Assembly (NCBI RefSeq): GCF_042677005.1
Contig: NZ_JBHTIF010000003.1
Coordinates: forward strand, 124,001 to 188,000
Origin: Lysobacter_I brunescens
GTDB lineage: Bacteria > Pseudomonadota > Gammaproteobacteria > Xanthomonadales > Xanthomonadaceae
Length of the DNA stretch: 64,000 bases
Direction: 5' to 3'
Shown here: positions 23,163 to 32,676 of the stretch, in pieces
Position numbering within the stretch: position 1 is the stretch's first letter
How the letters are laid out: every line of letters begins with the position of its first letter
The notes under the pieces: generated by a model
Database searches by the model: none
The model's input: only the letters and a program-made list of their open reading frames with translations
What the model was told of the DNA's origin: nothing
Made by a program: the position numbers and the translations under genes

Positions 23163-24698
23163 ATGCCCGCCGACCGCCGCCCGGTCTCGATCAAGCAGGA
23201 AGACCTCATCCAGTCGATCGCCGACGGCCTGCAGTACATCAGCTACTACCACCCGGTCGACTACATCAAGAACCTCGCCGCCGCCTACGAGCGCGAGGAA
23301 AGCCCGGCGGCGAAGGACGCCATCGCCCAGATCCTGATCAACTCGCGGATGTGCGCCGAAGGCCACCGGCCGATCTGCCAGGACACCGGCATCGTCACCG
23401 TGTTCCTCGAAGTGGGCATGGATGTGCGCTGGGACGATGCGACGATGGCGCTGGAAGACATGGTCCACGAGGGCGTGCGCCGCGCCTACAACCATCCGGA
23501 CAACAAGCTGCGCGCCAGCGTGCTGGCCGACCCCGCCGGCAAGCGCACCAACACGAAGGACAACACGCCCGGCGTGGTCAACGTGAAGATCGTGCCGGGC
23601 AACACCGTGGACGTGATCGTCGCCGCGAAGGGCGGCGGCAGCGAGGCGAAGTCGAAGTTCGCGATGCTCAACCCGTCCGATTCCATCGTCGACTGGGTAC
23701 TCAAGACCGTGCCGACGATGGGCGCCGGCTGGTGCCCGCCCGGCATGCTCGGCATCGGCATCGGCGGCACCGCCGAGAAGGCGATGCTGCTGGCCAAGGA
23801 ATCGCTGATGGAGCCGATCGACATCACCGAACTGCAGGCGCGTGGCGCCAGCAATCGCGCCGAGGAACTTCGCCTCGAGCTGTACGAGAAGGTCAACGCG
23901 CTCGGCATCGGCGCGCAGGGCCTGGGCGGCCTGACCACGGTGCTCGACATCAAGGTCAAGGATTACCCGACCCACGCCGCCAACCTGCCGGTGGCGATGA
24001 TCCCGAACTGCGCCGCGACCCGCCACGCGCATTTCACGCTCGACGGCAGCGGCCCGGTGATGCTGGACCCGCCGTCGCTGGAAGACTGGCCGGAGCTCAC
24101 CTACGACGCGTCCAAGGGTCGTCGCGTCGATCTCGACACGGTGACGAAGGAAGACGTCGCGTCCTGGAAACCCGGCGAAGTCCTGCTGCTCAATGGCAAG
24201 CTCCTGACCGGTCGCGACGCCGCGCACAAGCGCATGGTCGACATGCTCAACAAGGGTGAGTCGCTGCCGGTCGATCTGCGCGGCAAGTTCATCTATTACG
24301 TCGGCCCGGTCGATCCGGTGCGCGACGAGGTCGTCGGTCCCGCCGGCCCGACCACCGCCACGCGCATGGACAAGTTCACCGAACAGGTGCTGGCGCAGAC
24401 CGGCCTGATGGGCATGGTCGGCAAGGCCGAGCGTGGCCCGACGGCGATCGAAGCGATCAAGAAACACCAGTCGGTGTACCTGATGGCTGTCGGCGGCGCC
24501 GCCTACCTCGTCTCGAAGGCGATCAAGGGCGCGAAGGTCGTGGGTTTCGCCGACCTCGGCATGGAAGCGATCTACGAGTTCGAGGTGAAGGACATGCCGG
24601 TCACCGTCGCCGTGGATTCGCAGGGCACCTCGGTGCACCAGACCGGCCCGAAGGAATGGCAGGCGCGGATCGGGAAGATTCCGGTGGTGGTCGCGTAA
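23163..24698 (+). CDS. Class I fumarate hydratase (Fe-S type)
   Basis: 511 residues from ATG 23163 (GTG 23136 is also possible). It belongs to the oxygen-sensitive, [4Fe-4S] homodimeric fumarases: ICQDTGIVTVF, KGGGSEAKSKFAMLNPSDSI, MGAGWCPPGMLGIGIGG, and in the C-terminal domain GPTTATRMD, and VGGAAYL. Cys residues in CQDTG, GWCPP and IPNCAATRH are candidates for cluster binding. It interconverts fumarate and malate in the TCA cycle. A site resembling an FNR/ANR box lies just upstream, which would fit oxygen-related control of an oxygen-labile enzyme. It is followed by a beta-CASP nuclease gene after a gap of 190 bases. Confidence 0.94.
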   Translation: MPADRRPVSIKQEDLIQSIADGLQYISYYHPVDYIKNLAAAYEREESPAAKDAIAQILINSRMCAEGHRPICQDTGIVTVFLEVGMDVRWDDATMALEDMVHEGVRRAYNHPDNKLRASVLADPAGKRTNTKDNTPGVVNVKIVPGNTVDVIVAAKGGGSEAKSKFAMLNPSDSIVDWVLKTVPTMGAGWCPPGMLGIGIGGTAEKAMLLAKESLMEPIDITELQARGASNRAEELRLELYEKVNALGIGAQGLGGLTTVLDIKVKDYPTHAANLPVAMIPNCAATRHAHFTLDGSGPVMLDPPSLEDWPELTYDASKGRRVDLDTVTKEDVASWKPGEVLLLNGKLLTGRDAAHKRMVDMLNKGESLPVDLRGKFIYYVGPVDPVRDEVVGPAGPTTATRMDKFTEQVLAQTGLMGMVGKAERGPTAIEAIKKHQSVYLMAVGGAAYLVSKAIKGAKVVGFADLGMEAIYEFEVKDMPVTVAVDSQGTSVHQTGPKEWQARIGKIPVVVA

Positions 24699-24887
24699 TC
24701 CCGGCAGACATCGGCGCCCGATCGCGCATGGGCGCCGCGTCGTGATCGATCGCGCAGGTCGGCGCTGCTGCGTGTGCGCAGCGCCGACCAACAGGCCGCC
24801 CCTTTCCATGGCCTCGGTCGCCTCCGCGATTGCGGCCTTCCCCTGTTTGCGAGATGCTCAGTCGATCGACAGACGAGGGCATGCTGC

Positions 24888-26261
24888 ATGCGCGTGAAAT
24901 TCCACGGTGCCGCCGGCGAGGTGACCGGCTCCCTGCATGAAGTCGAGGCGGCCGGGCAGCGCCTGCTGCTCGACTGCGGCATGATCCAGGGCAGTCCCGA
25001 AGCCGAAGCCCGCAACGCCGATCCCTTTCCGTTCGAGCCGACCGCGCTCGACGCGCTGGTGCTGAGCCATGCGCACATCGACCACATCGGCCGCGTGCCG
25101 TTGCTCGTGCAGCGTGGCTTCCGAGGCCCGATCTACGCGCAGAAGGCCACCGCCGACCTGATGCCGATCATGCTGCTGGACGCCGCGGGCATCGCCGAGA
25201 GCGAGGCCATGCGCGCCAACCGCGATCGCCGCCGCGGCCAGCCCGTCGCGGTGCCGCTGTACACCAAGGACGATGTCCACGCCGCCATGCGCCTGGTGAA
25301 GCCGCTGCCGTACGGCGCGCGCACCGAGGTGCTGCCCGGTGTCGAGCTGTGCTTCCACGATGCCGGCCACATCCTCGGCTCGTCGATCGTCGAGCTGTGG
25401 GCCGAGGGCCGGAAGTTGGTGTTCTCCGGCGACCTCGGGCCGAAGGGCACCCCGATCCTGCGCGATCCGGTCGACATCGCCGAGGCCGATCTGGTGCTGA
25501 TGGAATCGACCTACGGCGACCGCCTGCACCGCGAGCGCGCCGAGACCATCCGCGAACTGGAAGGCATCCTCGACGATGCCTGGCGGCAGGGCGGGGCGGT
25601 GCTCATTCCGGCGTTCGCGGTCGGGCGTACCCAGGAGCTGCTGTACTGGTTCGCCAAGCACTGGGACGACTGGAAGATGTCGCGCTGGCAGATCTTCCTC
25701 GACAGCCCGATGGCCGCCAAGGTCGTCGATGTCTACGACCGTCACCATGGACTGTTCGACGACGATGCCAAGGCGGTCTGGCGCGACCAGCCCAATCCCT
25801 TCAAGTTGCCCAACCTGCACGTCACCGAGAGCGTGGATGAATCGATGGCGATCAACCGCATCGAGCGCGGGCTGATCGTGATCGCCGGATCGGGCATGGC
25901 CAATGCTGGTCGCATCCTCCACCACTTCAAGCACCGCCTGCATCGCAAGCAGACCCATGTCGTGTTCGTCGGTTACCAGGCAGAAGGCACCACCGGTCGG
26001 CGCATCGTCGACGGCGCCCAGTGGGTCCGCATCCATGGCCACGACGTGCGGGTCGCTGCCAAGCGCCACACCGTTGGCGGCCTGTCCGCGCACACCGACC
26101 AGCGCGGGCTGATGGACTGGTACGGGGGCTTCGAGAAGCGTCCGCCGCTGGTCCTGGTGCATGGCGAGGACAAGGCCCGCGAGGCCCTGGCGGGGGAGAT
26201 CGGTGAGACCTACGGCGTCCAGGCGATGCTGGCGCGGCCGGGTCTTGAACACGAGGTCTGA
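24888..26261 (+). CDS. Metallo-beta-lactamase fold/beta-CASP RNA nuclease
   Basis: 457 residues. The zinc motif HAHIDH is at 61-66 and further ligands lie in FHDAGHILGSS and FSGDLGPKGT. The beta-CASP insertion follows (IPAFAVGRTQELLYWF, IFLDSPMAAKVVDVY). The late motifs GSGMANAGRILHHF and FVGYQAEGTTGRRI, and the His in SAHTDQRGLMDW, are those of the YSH1/CPSF-like bacterial family. These act as RNA endo- or exonucleases; the target is not known. GAGG lies about ten bases before ATG 24888. It sits just ahead of the RNA helicase rhlE on the same strand, though a 350-base leader separates them. Confidence 0.9.
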   Translation: MRVKFHGAAGEVTGSLHEVEAAGQRLLLDCGMIQGSPEAEARNADPFPFEPTALDALVLSHAHIDHIGRVPLLVQRGFRGPIYAQKATADLMPIMLLDAAGIAESEAMRANRDRRRGQPVAVPLYTKDDVHAAMRLVKPLPYGARTEVLPGVELCFHDAGHILGSSIVELWAEGRKLVFSGDLGPKGTPILRDPVDIAEADLVLMESTYGDRLHRERAETIRELEGILDDAWRQGGAVLIPAFAVGRTQELLYWFAKHWDDWKMSRWQIFLDSPMAAKVVDVYDRHHGLFDDDAKAVWRDQPNPFKLPNLHVTESVDESMAINRIERGLIVIAGSGMANAGRILHHFKHRLHRKQTHVVFVGYQAEGTTGRRIVDGAQWVRIHGHDVRVAAKRHTVGGLSAHTDQRGLMDWYGGFEKRPPLVLVHGEDKAREALAGEIGETYGVQAMLARPGLEHEV

Positions 26262-26610
26262 TCGCGAGGCCTGATCGCCTCGCGCGGTGTTGGAGGGGGC
26301 GCGCCGCCGGTCCCGTCGGTCGGAAATCCCCGGCCGGACAATGATTTGCTGTCGCCGGGACGGCTTTTCGCGTATCATCCGCCTCGTTTCGCGCACGGCT
26401 GGTCCGTTTTCCCTCGACAGCCGCCGCCGCCCGGTCCGCCTCTGCGATCTGGCTCGGCTTCTCCGCACGTCTTTCGTCGCGCCGAACACGGTCCGCCAAC
26501 GGGTGGACCGTCCAAGATCTTGCTCGCAGCGCGGTTGGAAAGCTCCGAGTAACGCTTCGCGCCCGATGCAGCCTCCCGTTGCCGGCGCGACACCACCGGA
26601 GTTTCAATCC
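26262..26610 (+). promoter_or_regulatory. Long untranslated leader of rhlE
   Basis: About 350 bases without a convincing gene precede the helicase start. A TATCAT hexamer at 26373-26378 could be a -10 element, which would leave a leader of more than 200 bases. The in-frame open stretch upstream of the helicase ATG has no family match and an Arg-rich, non-coding look. Long leaders on RNA helicase genes often serve in cold or autogenous control, but no structure is proven here. Confidence 0.4.
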
Positions 26611-27972
26611 ATGTCGTTCGAATCCCTCGGGCTTTCGCCCGCGTTGCTGCGTGCGCTCGCCGACAACGCCTACACCACCCCCACGCCGATCCAGGCCGAA
26701 GCCATCCCGCTGGTCCTCGCCGGCCACGACGTCCTCGGCGGTGCCCAGACCGGCACCGGCAAGACCGCCGCCTTCGGCCTGCCGCTGCTGCAGCGCCTGT
26801 CGGAAGGCAACAAGCCGGCTGCCGGCCCGCGCAAGCCGCGCGCGCTGATCCTCGTTCCGACCCGCGAACTCGCGGTGCAGGTCGCCGACAGCCTGCGCAG
26901 CTACAGCAAGTACATCCGCCTCAACGTCACCACCATCTTCGGTGGTGCCGGCATGGGCCCGCAGGTCGACAACCTGCGTCGCGGCGTCGACATCCTCGTC
27001 GCCACGCCGGGTCGTCTGATCGACCACATGCAGCAGGGCAGCGCCAAGCTCGACGGCGTCGAAGTGCTGATCCTCGACGAAGCCGACCGCATGCTCGACA
27101 TGGGCTTCCTGCCGGCGATCAAGCGCATCCTCGCGCGCGTGCCGGCCGACCGCCAGACGCTGCTGTTCTCGGCGACGTTCGAGGCGCAGATCAAGCAGCT
27201 CGCCCTGGAATTCATGCGTGATCCGCGCCAGGTGCAGGTGGCGACGCAGAACACCATCGCGGCAACCATCCAGCATCGCGCGCACCCGGTCGACGGTTCC
27301 CGCAAGCGCGATCTGCTGATCGACATCCTCACCACGCGCCACACCGAACAGGTGCTGATCTTCGGCAAGACCAAGCATGGCTGCAATCGCCTGGCCGAAC
27401 AGCTCGAAGCCGCCGGCCTGCCGGCGCTGGCGATCCACGGCAACAAGAGCCAGGCCGCCCGCCAGAAGGCGCTGAACGCGTTCAAGTCGGGCAAGGCACG
27501 CATCCTCGTCGCCACCGACGTCGCCGCACGCGGCCTCGACATCCCGAACCTGCCGCTGGTCATCAACCACGACCTGCCGATGGTCGCCGAGGACTACGTG
27601 CACCGCATCGGCCGCACTGGCCGCAACGGCGCGCAGGGCGAGGCGCTGTCGCTGGTGTCGCCGGACGAGGCGCCGCTGCTGCGCCAGATCCAGCGCCTGC
27701 TGAAGTCTGACATCGCGCTGGAGGCCGTCGAAGGCTTCGAGCCGAGCCGTCCGATCCGTCTCGACGGCAACGCGCCGGGTGCCGGTCGTCCGGGCGGCCA
27801 GCGTCCTGCCGGGGGGCAGCGTCCGCCGCGCAAGCCGGGCAACCGCGCCCACGGCCGTCCGGCCGATCGCGGTGCCCACGCCCATGCCCACACCGGGCAG
27901 AAGCAGGGCGGCCAGCGTGGCCAGGGTCAGGGTCAGGGCCGCAGCGGCGAGCGTCGCGACCGTCGCGCCTGA
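26611..27972 (+). CDS. rhlE: DEAD-box ATP-dependent RNA helicase, RhlE type
   Basis: 453 residues. All core motifs are present in order: Q motif TPTPIQAEAIP, motif I AQTGTGKT, Ia PTRELAVQ, II DEAD, III SAT, and motif VI HRIGRTGR near residue 330. The C-terminus from about 385 is a basic, Gly/Gln/Arg-rich tail (GQRPAGGQRPPRK, QGQGQGRSGERRDRRA) as in RhlE proteins, which binds RNA without specificity. It unwinds RNA in ribosome assembly and mRNA decay. GGAG is nine bases before ATG 26611. A hairpin terminator follows at 28044-28070. Confidence 0.94.
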   Translation: MSFESLGLSPALLRALADNAYTTPTPIQAEAIPLVLAGHDVLGGAQTGTGKTAAFGLPLLQRLSEGNKPAAGPRKPRALILVPTRELAVQVADSLRSYSKYIRLNVTTIFGGAGMGPQVDNLRRGVDILVATPGRLIDHMQQGSAKLDGVEVLILDEADRMLDMGFLPAIKRILARVPADRQTLLFSATFEAQIKQLALEFMRDPRQVQVATQNTIAATIQHRAHPVDGSRKRDLLIDILTTRHTEQVLIFGKTKHGCNRLAEQLEAAGLPALAIHGNKSQAARQKALNAFKSGKARILVATDVAARGLDIPNLPLVINHDLPMVAEDYVHRIGRTGRNGAQGEALSLVSPDEAPLLRQIQRLLKSDIALEAVEGFEPSRPIRLDGNAPGAGRPGGQRPAGGQRPPRKPGNRAHGRPADRGAHAHAHTGQKQGGQRGQGQGQGRSGERRDRRA

Positions 27973-28043
27973 TCCACCGGATGCGGTGACGCACCGGTTG
28001 TGATCGATGCACTGAATCGCATCGATCCAAACAATCGATCGCC

Positions 28044-28070
28044 CGAAGGGCCGGCCATGCCGGCCCTTCG
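28044..28070 (+). terminator. Hairpin terminator after rhlE
   Basis: A perfect 12-bp stem, CGAAGGGCCGGC with GCCGGCCCTTCG around CAT, lies 70 bases after the rhlE stop. It has little T-run. The same CGAAGG...CCTTCG style recurs at 30227-30253 and 59476-59502. Confidence 0.6.
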
Positions 28071-28247
28071 CGTATGTTCGGTCATGACATCGACCGTCCC
28101 TGCGGCCGGTGTCCAGGCTGCAAGGCATCCGCGCAGGAGGCGTGGGATCGCGTCGCAGGGAATTCGACGCGGAACGGCACGGACGCCCGGTTGGCGACGT
28201 GCGTCCCGCGCGGGTGATGCCCCCAACCATCACAAGGAGTGACTCTC

Positions 28248-30167
28248 ATGCGTACCTGCACGATCACTGCGTCGGCCAGCCGGCGCTGGTGGACGCCACT
28301 GACCGCATTCATGCTGACCTTCGGCCTCGCCGCGTGCGACTTGCCCGGCACCCAGAGCGCCAAGGTCACCGACAAGGGACTCGAAGCCGACATCGGCGCG
28401 CTGGACACCGCATCGCCTGCGTTCACCGCAACGCCGTCCATCGCACGCGCCGGCGCATTCGCCGCAACGGCGGAAGAACCGCCCGTGCTGCGTCTCCCGC
28501 CCGTGGAAGACATGCTGCTCACGCCGCTCGAGAACCTCGGCGACCCGGCCGGCAACGCGCTGCTCTCGGTGCGCTTCCTCGACGACGGCTCGCTTCCGGA
28601 CGCGCTGCCGCTGGTGGTCGACAAGGACACATTCACCTTCAAGCGCGATCCATCGGACAAGACCGTGTTCAACGGCATGATCCGCTTCGACTTCGATCGC
28701 TTCATCGGCGAGCAGAAGGACCGCCAGAGCCTCATCGCCGAAACCCGTACGACGGGCGAGGCCACGTTCGCCGTGCGCGAGTTCCTCGGCGAAGAGAAAT
28801 TCCAGTTCATCGATCCGCAGATCATCCAGCGGGCACGGCAGACATCCACGGCGTTCCGCATCCCGCGTCAGGCCTTCGCGATGCCCGCCTCGGCGGTGGA
28901 TCCGCGCCGCGAGCTGATGATCACCGATGTTTCGGTCGTGAACGATCCGACGCGCACCTTCGACATCTGCAACAACACCGGCAACCCCAATGGCGCCTGG
29001 ACCTTCAAGACGCTGATGACGAACATGGCGAACCAGCCGTTCACCGGCATCGATCCGGCGGTGTTCACCGAGAACTGGCTGCAGAGCTGGAACGTCAACC
29101 ACACCATCAACACGTTCCCGGTCCCGGCGCGTCCGAACATTGGTCCGCTGGTGCTGAACAGCTGGCCGCGCATCGCCGGCAAGCTCGATCTCAACCGTTC
29201 GCCGTTCCGCCTGCTGGCGATCGTGAACCGCGTCGATCTGCGCGGCAACACGGTCTATGGCGGCGGCTCGGCGGGCGAGGGCCGCTTCGTGTTCGGCGTG
29301 GTCAACCGCAACGCGAATGGTGGGTGTTCGACCACGCCCTTCCTGGTGATCTTCGAATACGGCGTGCCGATCAGCGGATGCACCAACGTCAAGAACTACG
29401 CCCAGCAGTGGGTCAATCTCGGCAGCATCGCCCTCGGCAGCGCCGCGTTCAATCCTGCGCTGCAGGCGATCACCGACCAGTTCACGACCGCGAACGCGGC
29501 GCCGAACAAGCCGAACCGCAGCGCGCTCAACCAGCTCCGCACCAACGAGAACGCGCTCAATCCACTGTGGGAATTGCGCGAGTTCATCCTCCCCGGGCGC
29601 ACGCCGGTCGCGACGATGCTCAACATCGTGTCGACCAAGAACGCACCGCATCACACGCGCAACAACACGGCGCAGCTGGCGAACTACATGAATTCGGGAC
29701 TGACCAGCGTGCCGGCCTCGCATCTGGGCTCGCCGTTCCTGACCGGGTCGAACTTCAACTTCTCGATCGCCGACGGTGCGGTCTGGAACGCTCCCGGCGC
29801 GACCAACGCCAACCGACATCGGGTCTCGCTGGATACCTGCAACGCCTGCCATGGTGGCGAGACCCGCGCGAACGGCAATCCGGCCGTGGCCTTCCCGCCG
29901 GCGAATGGCCCGGAGACGAACTTCGTGCACATCGACGTGCGCCTGCCTGGCGCGCAGAGCCGCCTGTCGAAGTTTCTGATCGGCACGGGCAACCTCGCCC
30001 TGCCGACCACGTTCCCGAAGAACGATCCGATCAATGGCGTGCCGCAGCGCAACTTCGGCGACCTGTTGCGCCGCCAGCAGGACCTGGCGAACCTGATGAA
30101 CACCACATGCCAGACCACCGGCCTGCTGCAGGCGATCCACTTCCAGCCGCTCGACATGGTGCACTGA
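28248..30167 (+). CDS. Large lipoprotein with a single CxxCH haem-type motif, function unknown
   Basis: 639 residues. The signal PLTAFMLTFGLAAC gives a lipidated Cys30, so it is anchored in the inner or outer membrane. Most of the protein is not recognisable. One c-type haem motif, CNACH, occurs at 531-535 (DTCNACHGGETR), and other Cys pairs appear at DICNN and SGCTN. LNRSPFRLLAIVNRVDLRGN is a striking conserved-looking segment near 315. Similar proteins with an isolated CxxCH are scattered in myxobacteria and xanthomonads, without known function. AAGGAG sits eight bases before ATG 28248. The next gene is a beta-propeller protein on the same strand, 202 bases on, and a terminator-like hairpin separates them. 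Confidence 0.7.
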   Translation: MRTCTITASASRRWWTPLTAFMLTFGLAACDLPGTQSAKVTDKGLEADIGALDTASPAFTATPSIARAGAFAATAEEPPVLRLPPVEDMLLTPLENLGDPAGNALLSVRFLDDGSLPDALPLVVDKDTFTFKRDPSDKTVFNGMIRFDFDRFIGEQKDRQSLIAETRTTGEATFAVREFLGEEKFQFIDPQIIQRARQTSTAFRIPRQAFAMPASAVDPRRELMITDVSVVNDPTRTFDICNNTGNPNGAWTFKTLMTNMANQPFTGIDPAVFTENWLQSWNVNHTINTFPVPARPNIGPLVLNSWPRIAGKLDLNRSPFRLLAIVNRVDLRGNTVYGGGSAGEGRFVFGVVNRNANGGCSTTPFLVIFEYGVPISGCTNVKNYAQQWVNLGSIALGSAAFNPALQAITDQFTTANAAPNKPNRSALNQLRTNENALNPLWELREFILPGRTPVATMLNIVSTKNAPHHTRNNTAQLANYMNSGLTSVPASHLGSPFLTGSNFNFSIADGAVWNAPGATNANRHRVSLDTCNACHGGETRANGNPAVAFPPANGPETNFVHIDVRLPGAQSRLSKFLIGTGNLALPTTFPKNDPINGVPQRNFGDLLRRQQDLANLMNTTCQTTGLLQAIHFQPLDMVH

Positions 30168-30226
30168 TCCATCGTGCGACGTCCGCCGGTCATGTGCCGG
30201 CCGACGTCGGGATTCCAGCGACGCGA

Positions 30227-30253
30227 CGAAGGGCCGGCATCGCCGGTCCTTCG
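30227..30253 (+). terminator. Hairpin terminator after the CxxCH lipoprotein
   Basis: CGAAGGGCCGGC pairs with GCCGGTCCTTCG (one G-T wobble) around ATC, 60 bases after the stop. It lacks a long T-run. Confidence 0.6.
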
Positions 30254-30369
30254 CGTGTCCGGGTGGGCATCCGCCCTGCGCAATTCCGTCCAGGCAACCC
30301 CGGCGGCGCCGGCGATCCGTTATCGTTCGCGACTGCGGCCCACGCGCCGCCTGACCGGATGGAGCACGC

Positions 30370-32292
30370 ATGAAGAGTCGACGCATGATGGGATGGGGAC
30401 TGCTGTTGGTGCTGCCGGTGGCCGGGGCGATCGCCTGGTCGGGGACCGGTGCAGGATCCGCAACGGAGGGCGCTTCCAAACCCGCAGCCAAGCAGGGGGC
30501 GACCCTGCGCGCCTTCGCCAGCGAAGCGGCCCTGAAGGCCGAGCTCGAGCGCCTGCGCCGCGAGGAGCGCGAACGCATGCGCCGTGAGCCCCCGCCGCCA
30601 CCTGCCGCGCCCCCACCGCCGCCCGCGCCCATGGCGGCCGCGCCTGCGGCCGAAGCCGCGCCCTCGGCCGGCGCTTCGGCCAAGGAAGAATCGATCACCA
30701 ATACCCAGGTCGCGGGCGTCGACGAGGGCGGCATCGTCAAGCGGCGCGGTGACCACCTCGTCGTGCTTCGACGGGGACGCCTGTTCACCATCCGCATCGG
30801 CGGCGACGCGCTCAAACCGATCGCGAGCATCGATGCCTTCGGCCCCGACATCGACCCGTCCGGCGCGTGGTACGACGAGATGCTGGTCAGCGGCGACACC
30901 ATCGCCGTCATCGGTTACAGCTACCAGCGCGGCGGCACCGAAATCGGCCTGTTCGACCTCGACGCCAGCGGCGGCCTGAAATATCGCGCCACCTACCATC
31001 TGCGCAGCAACGACTACTACTCGTCGCGCAACTACGCCAGCCGCCTCATCGGCGACAAGCTGATCTTCTACGCGCCGCTGTACCTCAATCTCTACGGCGA
31101 CTACACCGACAGCCTGCCGGCGCTGCGGCGTTGGCAGCGCGGTGCCGATGCCAAGGGCTTCGCGCGCATCCTGGAGGCGAAGCGCATCTATCGCGGCTAC
31201 GGCAGGCTGGATGCGCGTTCCGGCATCGCCCTGCACACCGTGACCATCTGCGACCTGGCCAAGGCGGACATGCAGTGCCGGGCCACGGCGGTGTTCGGCG
31301 CGCCGGGACAGGTCTTCCATGTGTCCGAGGATGCGGCGTTCGTGTGGACCACGCCGTGGTCGCGCGACCGACGCAAGCCGGCGTTGTCCGAAGTCTTCCG
31401 CATCCCGCTGGACGGCCGCGCACCGACGGCGATGCGTGCGGAAGGCGCGCCGATCGATCAGCTCTCGTTCCTGCAGCGCGACGGCCATCTCAACGTGCTG
31501 TTGGGCAGCCGTTCCAACGGCCAGTGGATGTGGGCGCCCGAAGGTGGCGCCGGCGAACTCGCGCTGCTGCGCGTGCCGCTGTCGATGTTCGGCGACGGCA
31601 GTCTGGTGGCGCGGCGAACGCACTACCGGCCGGTGACGGGCTTCTCGCCCGACAGCGCAGCCGTGCAGAACCGCTTCGTCGGCGACTGGCTGCTCGTCGG
31701 CGCTGGACGCAGCTGGCGGGGCGATGCAGTCAGCGACCATATCCATGCAGTCCGCTACGCCAGTCGCGACCCGTTCGTCGCGCTGGAGGTGGGCCACGCC
31801 GCAGAGCGTTTCGAAGCCCTGGGCACGGACGGCATCGTCATCGGCCAGTCGCAGCAGGACCTCGTGTTCACCAGCCTGCGCCTCGGACGCACGGCCGAGA
31901 CGGCGGGACGTTACGTGCTGCCCCAGGCCAGCCAGGGCGAGCAGCGCACGCATGGCTTCTTCTATCGGCCAACGGGTCAGCAGGTCGGCGTGGTCGGACT
32001 GCCGGTGCTCGGCGGAGGCAGGGATGGGGCCGGCGCGTCGGTCCTCTATCTCCACAACCGCGCCCTGGCACTGAGCGAAGCGGGGCAACTGAAGGCGAAG
32101 TCCGTCGGCGCGCTGGCCGACGACTGCAAGGCCAGCTGCGTCGACTGGTACGGCAATGCGCGGCCGATCTTCATCGGTGAACGCGTGTTCGCGCTGCTCG
32201 GCTACGAACTGGTGGAGGGTGGCTTCGAACGCGACCGCATCCGCGAACGGCGTCGCGTGGATTTCTCGCCGGGGCAGGTCATCGCCCGCTGA
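30370..32292 (+). CDS. Secreted beta-propeller domain protein
   Basis: 640 residues. The N-terminus has a membrane or signal helix (WGLLLVLPVAGAIAW), then a Glu/Arg coiled stretch (residues 55-72) and a Pro-rich linker (PPPPPAAPPPPP). From about residue 110, NTQVAGVDEGGIVKRRGDHLVV is the entry signature of secreted proteins with a C-terminal beta-propeller (TN-QV-GVDE--IVK). Repeated blade-like strands follow. Cys pairs near DDCKASC suggest a disulfide. Family members are found in many bacteria and archaea, mostly with unknown roles and often next to secretion or cell-wall genes. It is likely periplasmic and membrane-tethered. ATG 30370 is the natural start for the signal helix. Confidence 0.82.
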   Translation: MKSRRMMGWGLLLVLPVAGAIAWSGTGAGSATEGASKPAAKQGATLRAFASEAALKAELERLRREERERMRREPPPPPAAPPPPPAPMAAAPAAEAAPSAGASAKEESITNTQVAGVDEGGIVKRRGDHLVVLRRGRLFTIRIGGDALKPIASIDAFGPDIDPSGAWYDEMLVSGDTIAVIGYSYQRGGTEIGLFDLDASGGLKYRATYHLRSNDYYSSRNYASRLIGDKLIFYAPLYLNLYGDYTDSLPALRRWQRGADAKGFARILEAKRIYRGYGRLDARSGIALHTVTICDLAKADMQCRATAVFGAPGQVFHVSEDAAFVWTTPWSRDRRKPALSEVFRIPLDGRAPTAMRAEGAPIDQLSFLQRDGHLNVLLGSRSNGQWMWAPEGGAGELALLRVPLSMFGDGSLVARRTHYRPVTGFSPDSAAVQNRFVGDWLLVGAGRSWRGDAVSDHIHAVRYASRDPFVALEVGHAAERFEALGTDGIVIGQSQQDLVFTSLRLGRTAETAGRYVLPQASQGEQRTHGFFYRPTGQQVGVVGLPVLGGGRDGAGASVLYLHNRALALSEAGQLKAKSVGALADDCKASCVDWYGNARPIFIGERVFALLGYELVEGGFERDRIRERRRVDFSPGQVIAR

Positions 32293-32300
32293 GGCGGGCA

Positions 32301-32329
32301 GGGCGGTGCGGGCATCGGCCCCACCGCCC
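32301..32329. terminator. Possible hairpin between convergent genes
   Basis: GGGCGGTG (32301-32308) pairs with CACCGCCC (32322-32329) around a 13-base loop between the beta-propeller gene and the leftward fdxA gene. There is no T-run. Confidence 0.4.
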
Positions 32330-32352
32330 GAGGATAGGTCAGCCTTCGGGCA

Positions 32353-32676
32353 TCAACGCTCGAGCAGGGGCAGCTTGCCGGGCTTGCCTTCCCATTCCTT
32401 CGCGTCCGCCAGCGGCTCCTTGCGTACGGTGATGACCGGCCACGCAGCGGACAGTTCGCGGTTGAGCGCGACGAAGGCCTCCTGGCCGGCCGGCACGTCG
32501 TCCTCGGGGTAGATCGCGTTGATCGGGCATTCCGGTTCGCACAGCGTGCAGTCGATGCATTCGTCCGGGTCGATCACCAGGAAGTTCGGCCCCTCATGGA
32601 AGCAGTCGACCGGGCAGACTTCGACACAGTCGGTGTACTTGCACTTGATGCAGTTTTCGGTGACGACGAAAGGCAT
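32353..32676 (-). CDS. fdxA: 7Fe ferredoxin FdxA
   Basis: 107 residues, standard for FdxA. The first cluster region CIKCKYTDCVEVCPVDC and the second CIDCTLCEPECPINAI together bind a [3Fe-4S] and a [4Fe-4S] cluster. The C-terminal extension DAKEWEGKPGKLPLLER is family-typical. It is a cytoplasmic electron carrier and a plausible partner for Fpr. ATG 32676 fits the conserved start PFVVTENC, and 47 upstream open codons do not. It lies downstream of tRNA-Glu on the same strand, beyond a terminator. Confidence 0.96.
   Translation of the reverse strand: MPFVVTENCIKCKYTDCVEVCPVDCFHEGPNFLVIDPDECIDCTLCEPECPINAIYPEDDVPAGQEAFVALNRELSAAWPVITVRKEPLADAKEWEGKPGKLPLLER

Noticed and set aside
26287..26610. 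In-frame 108-codon upstream extension of the RhlE reading frame
   Set aside because: The family starts at the Met of MSFESLGL. The extension is Arg/Pro/Ser-rich and lacks a ribosome site, so it is leader.
28230..30911. 893-codon open frame on the minus strand opposite the CxxCH lipoprotein
   Set aside because: It covers a hairpin and two genes and shows only GC-biased residues.
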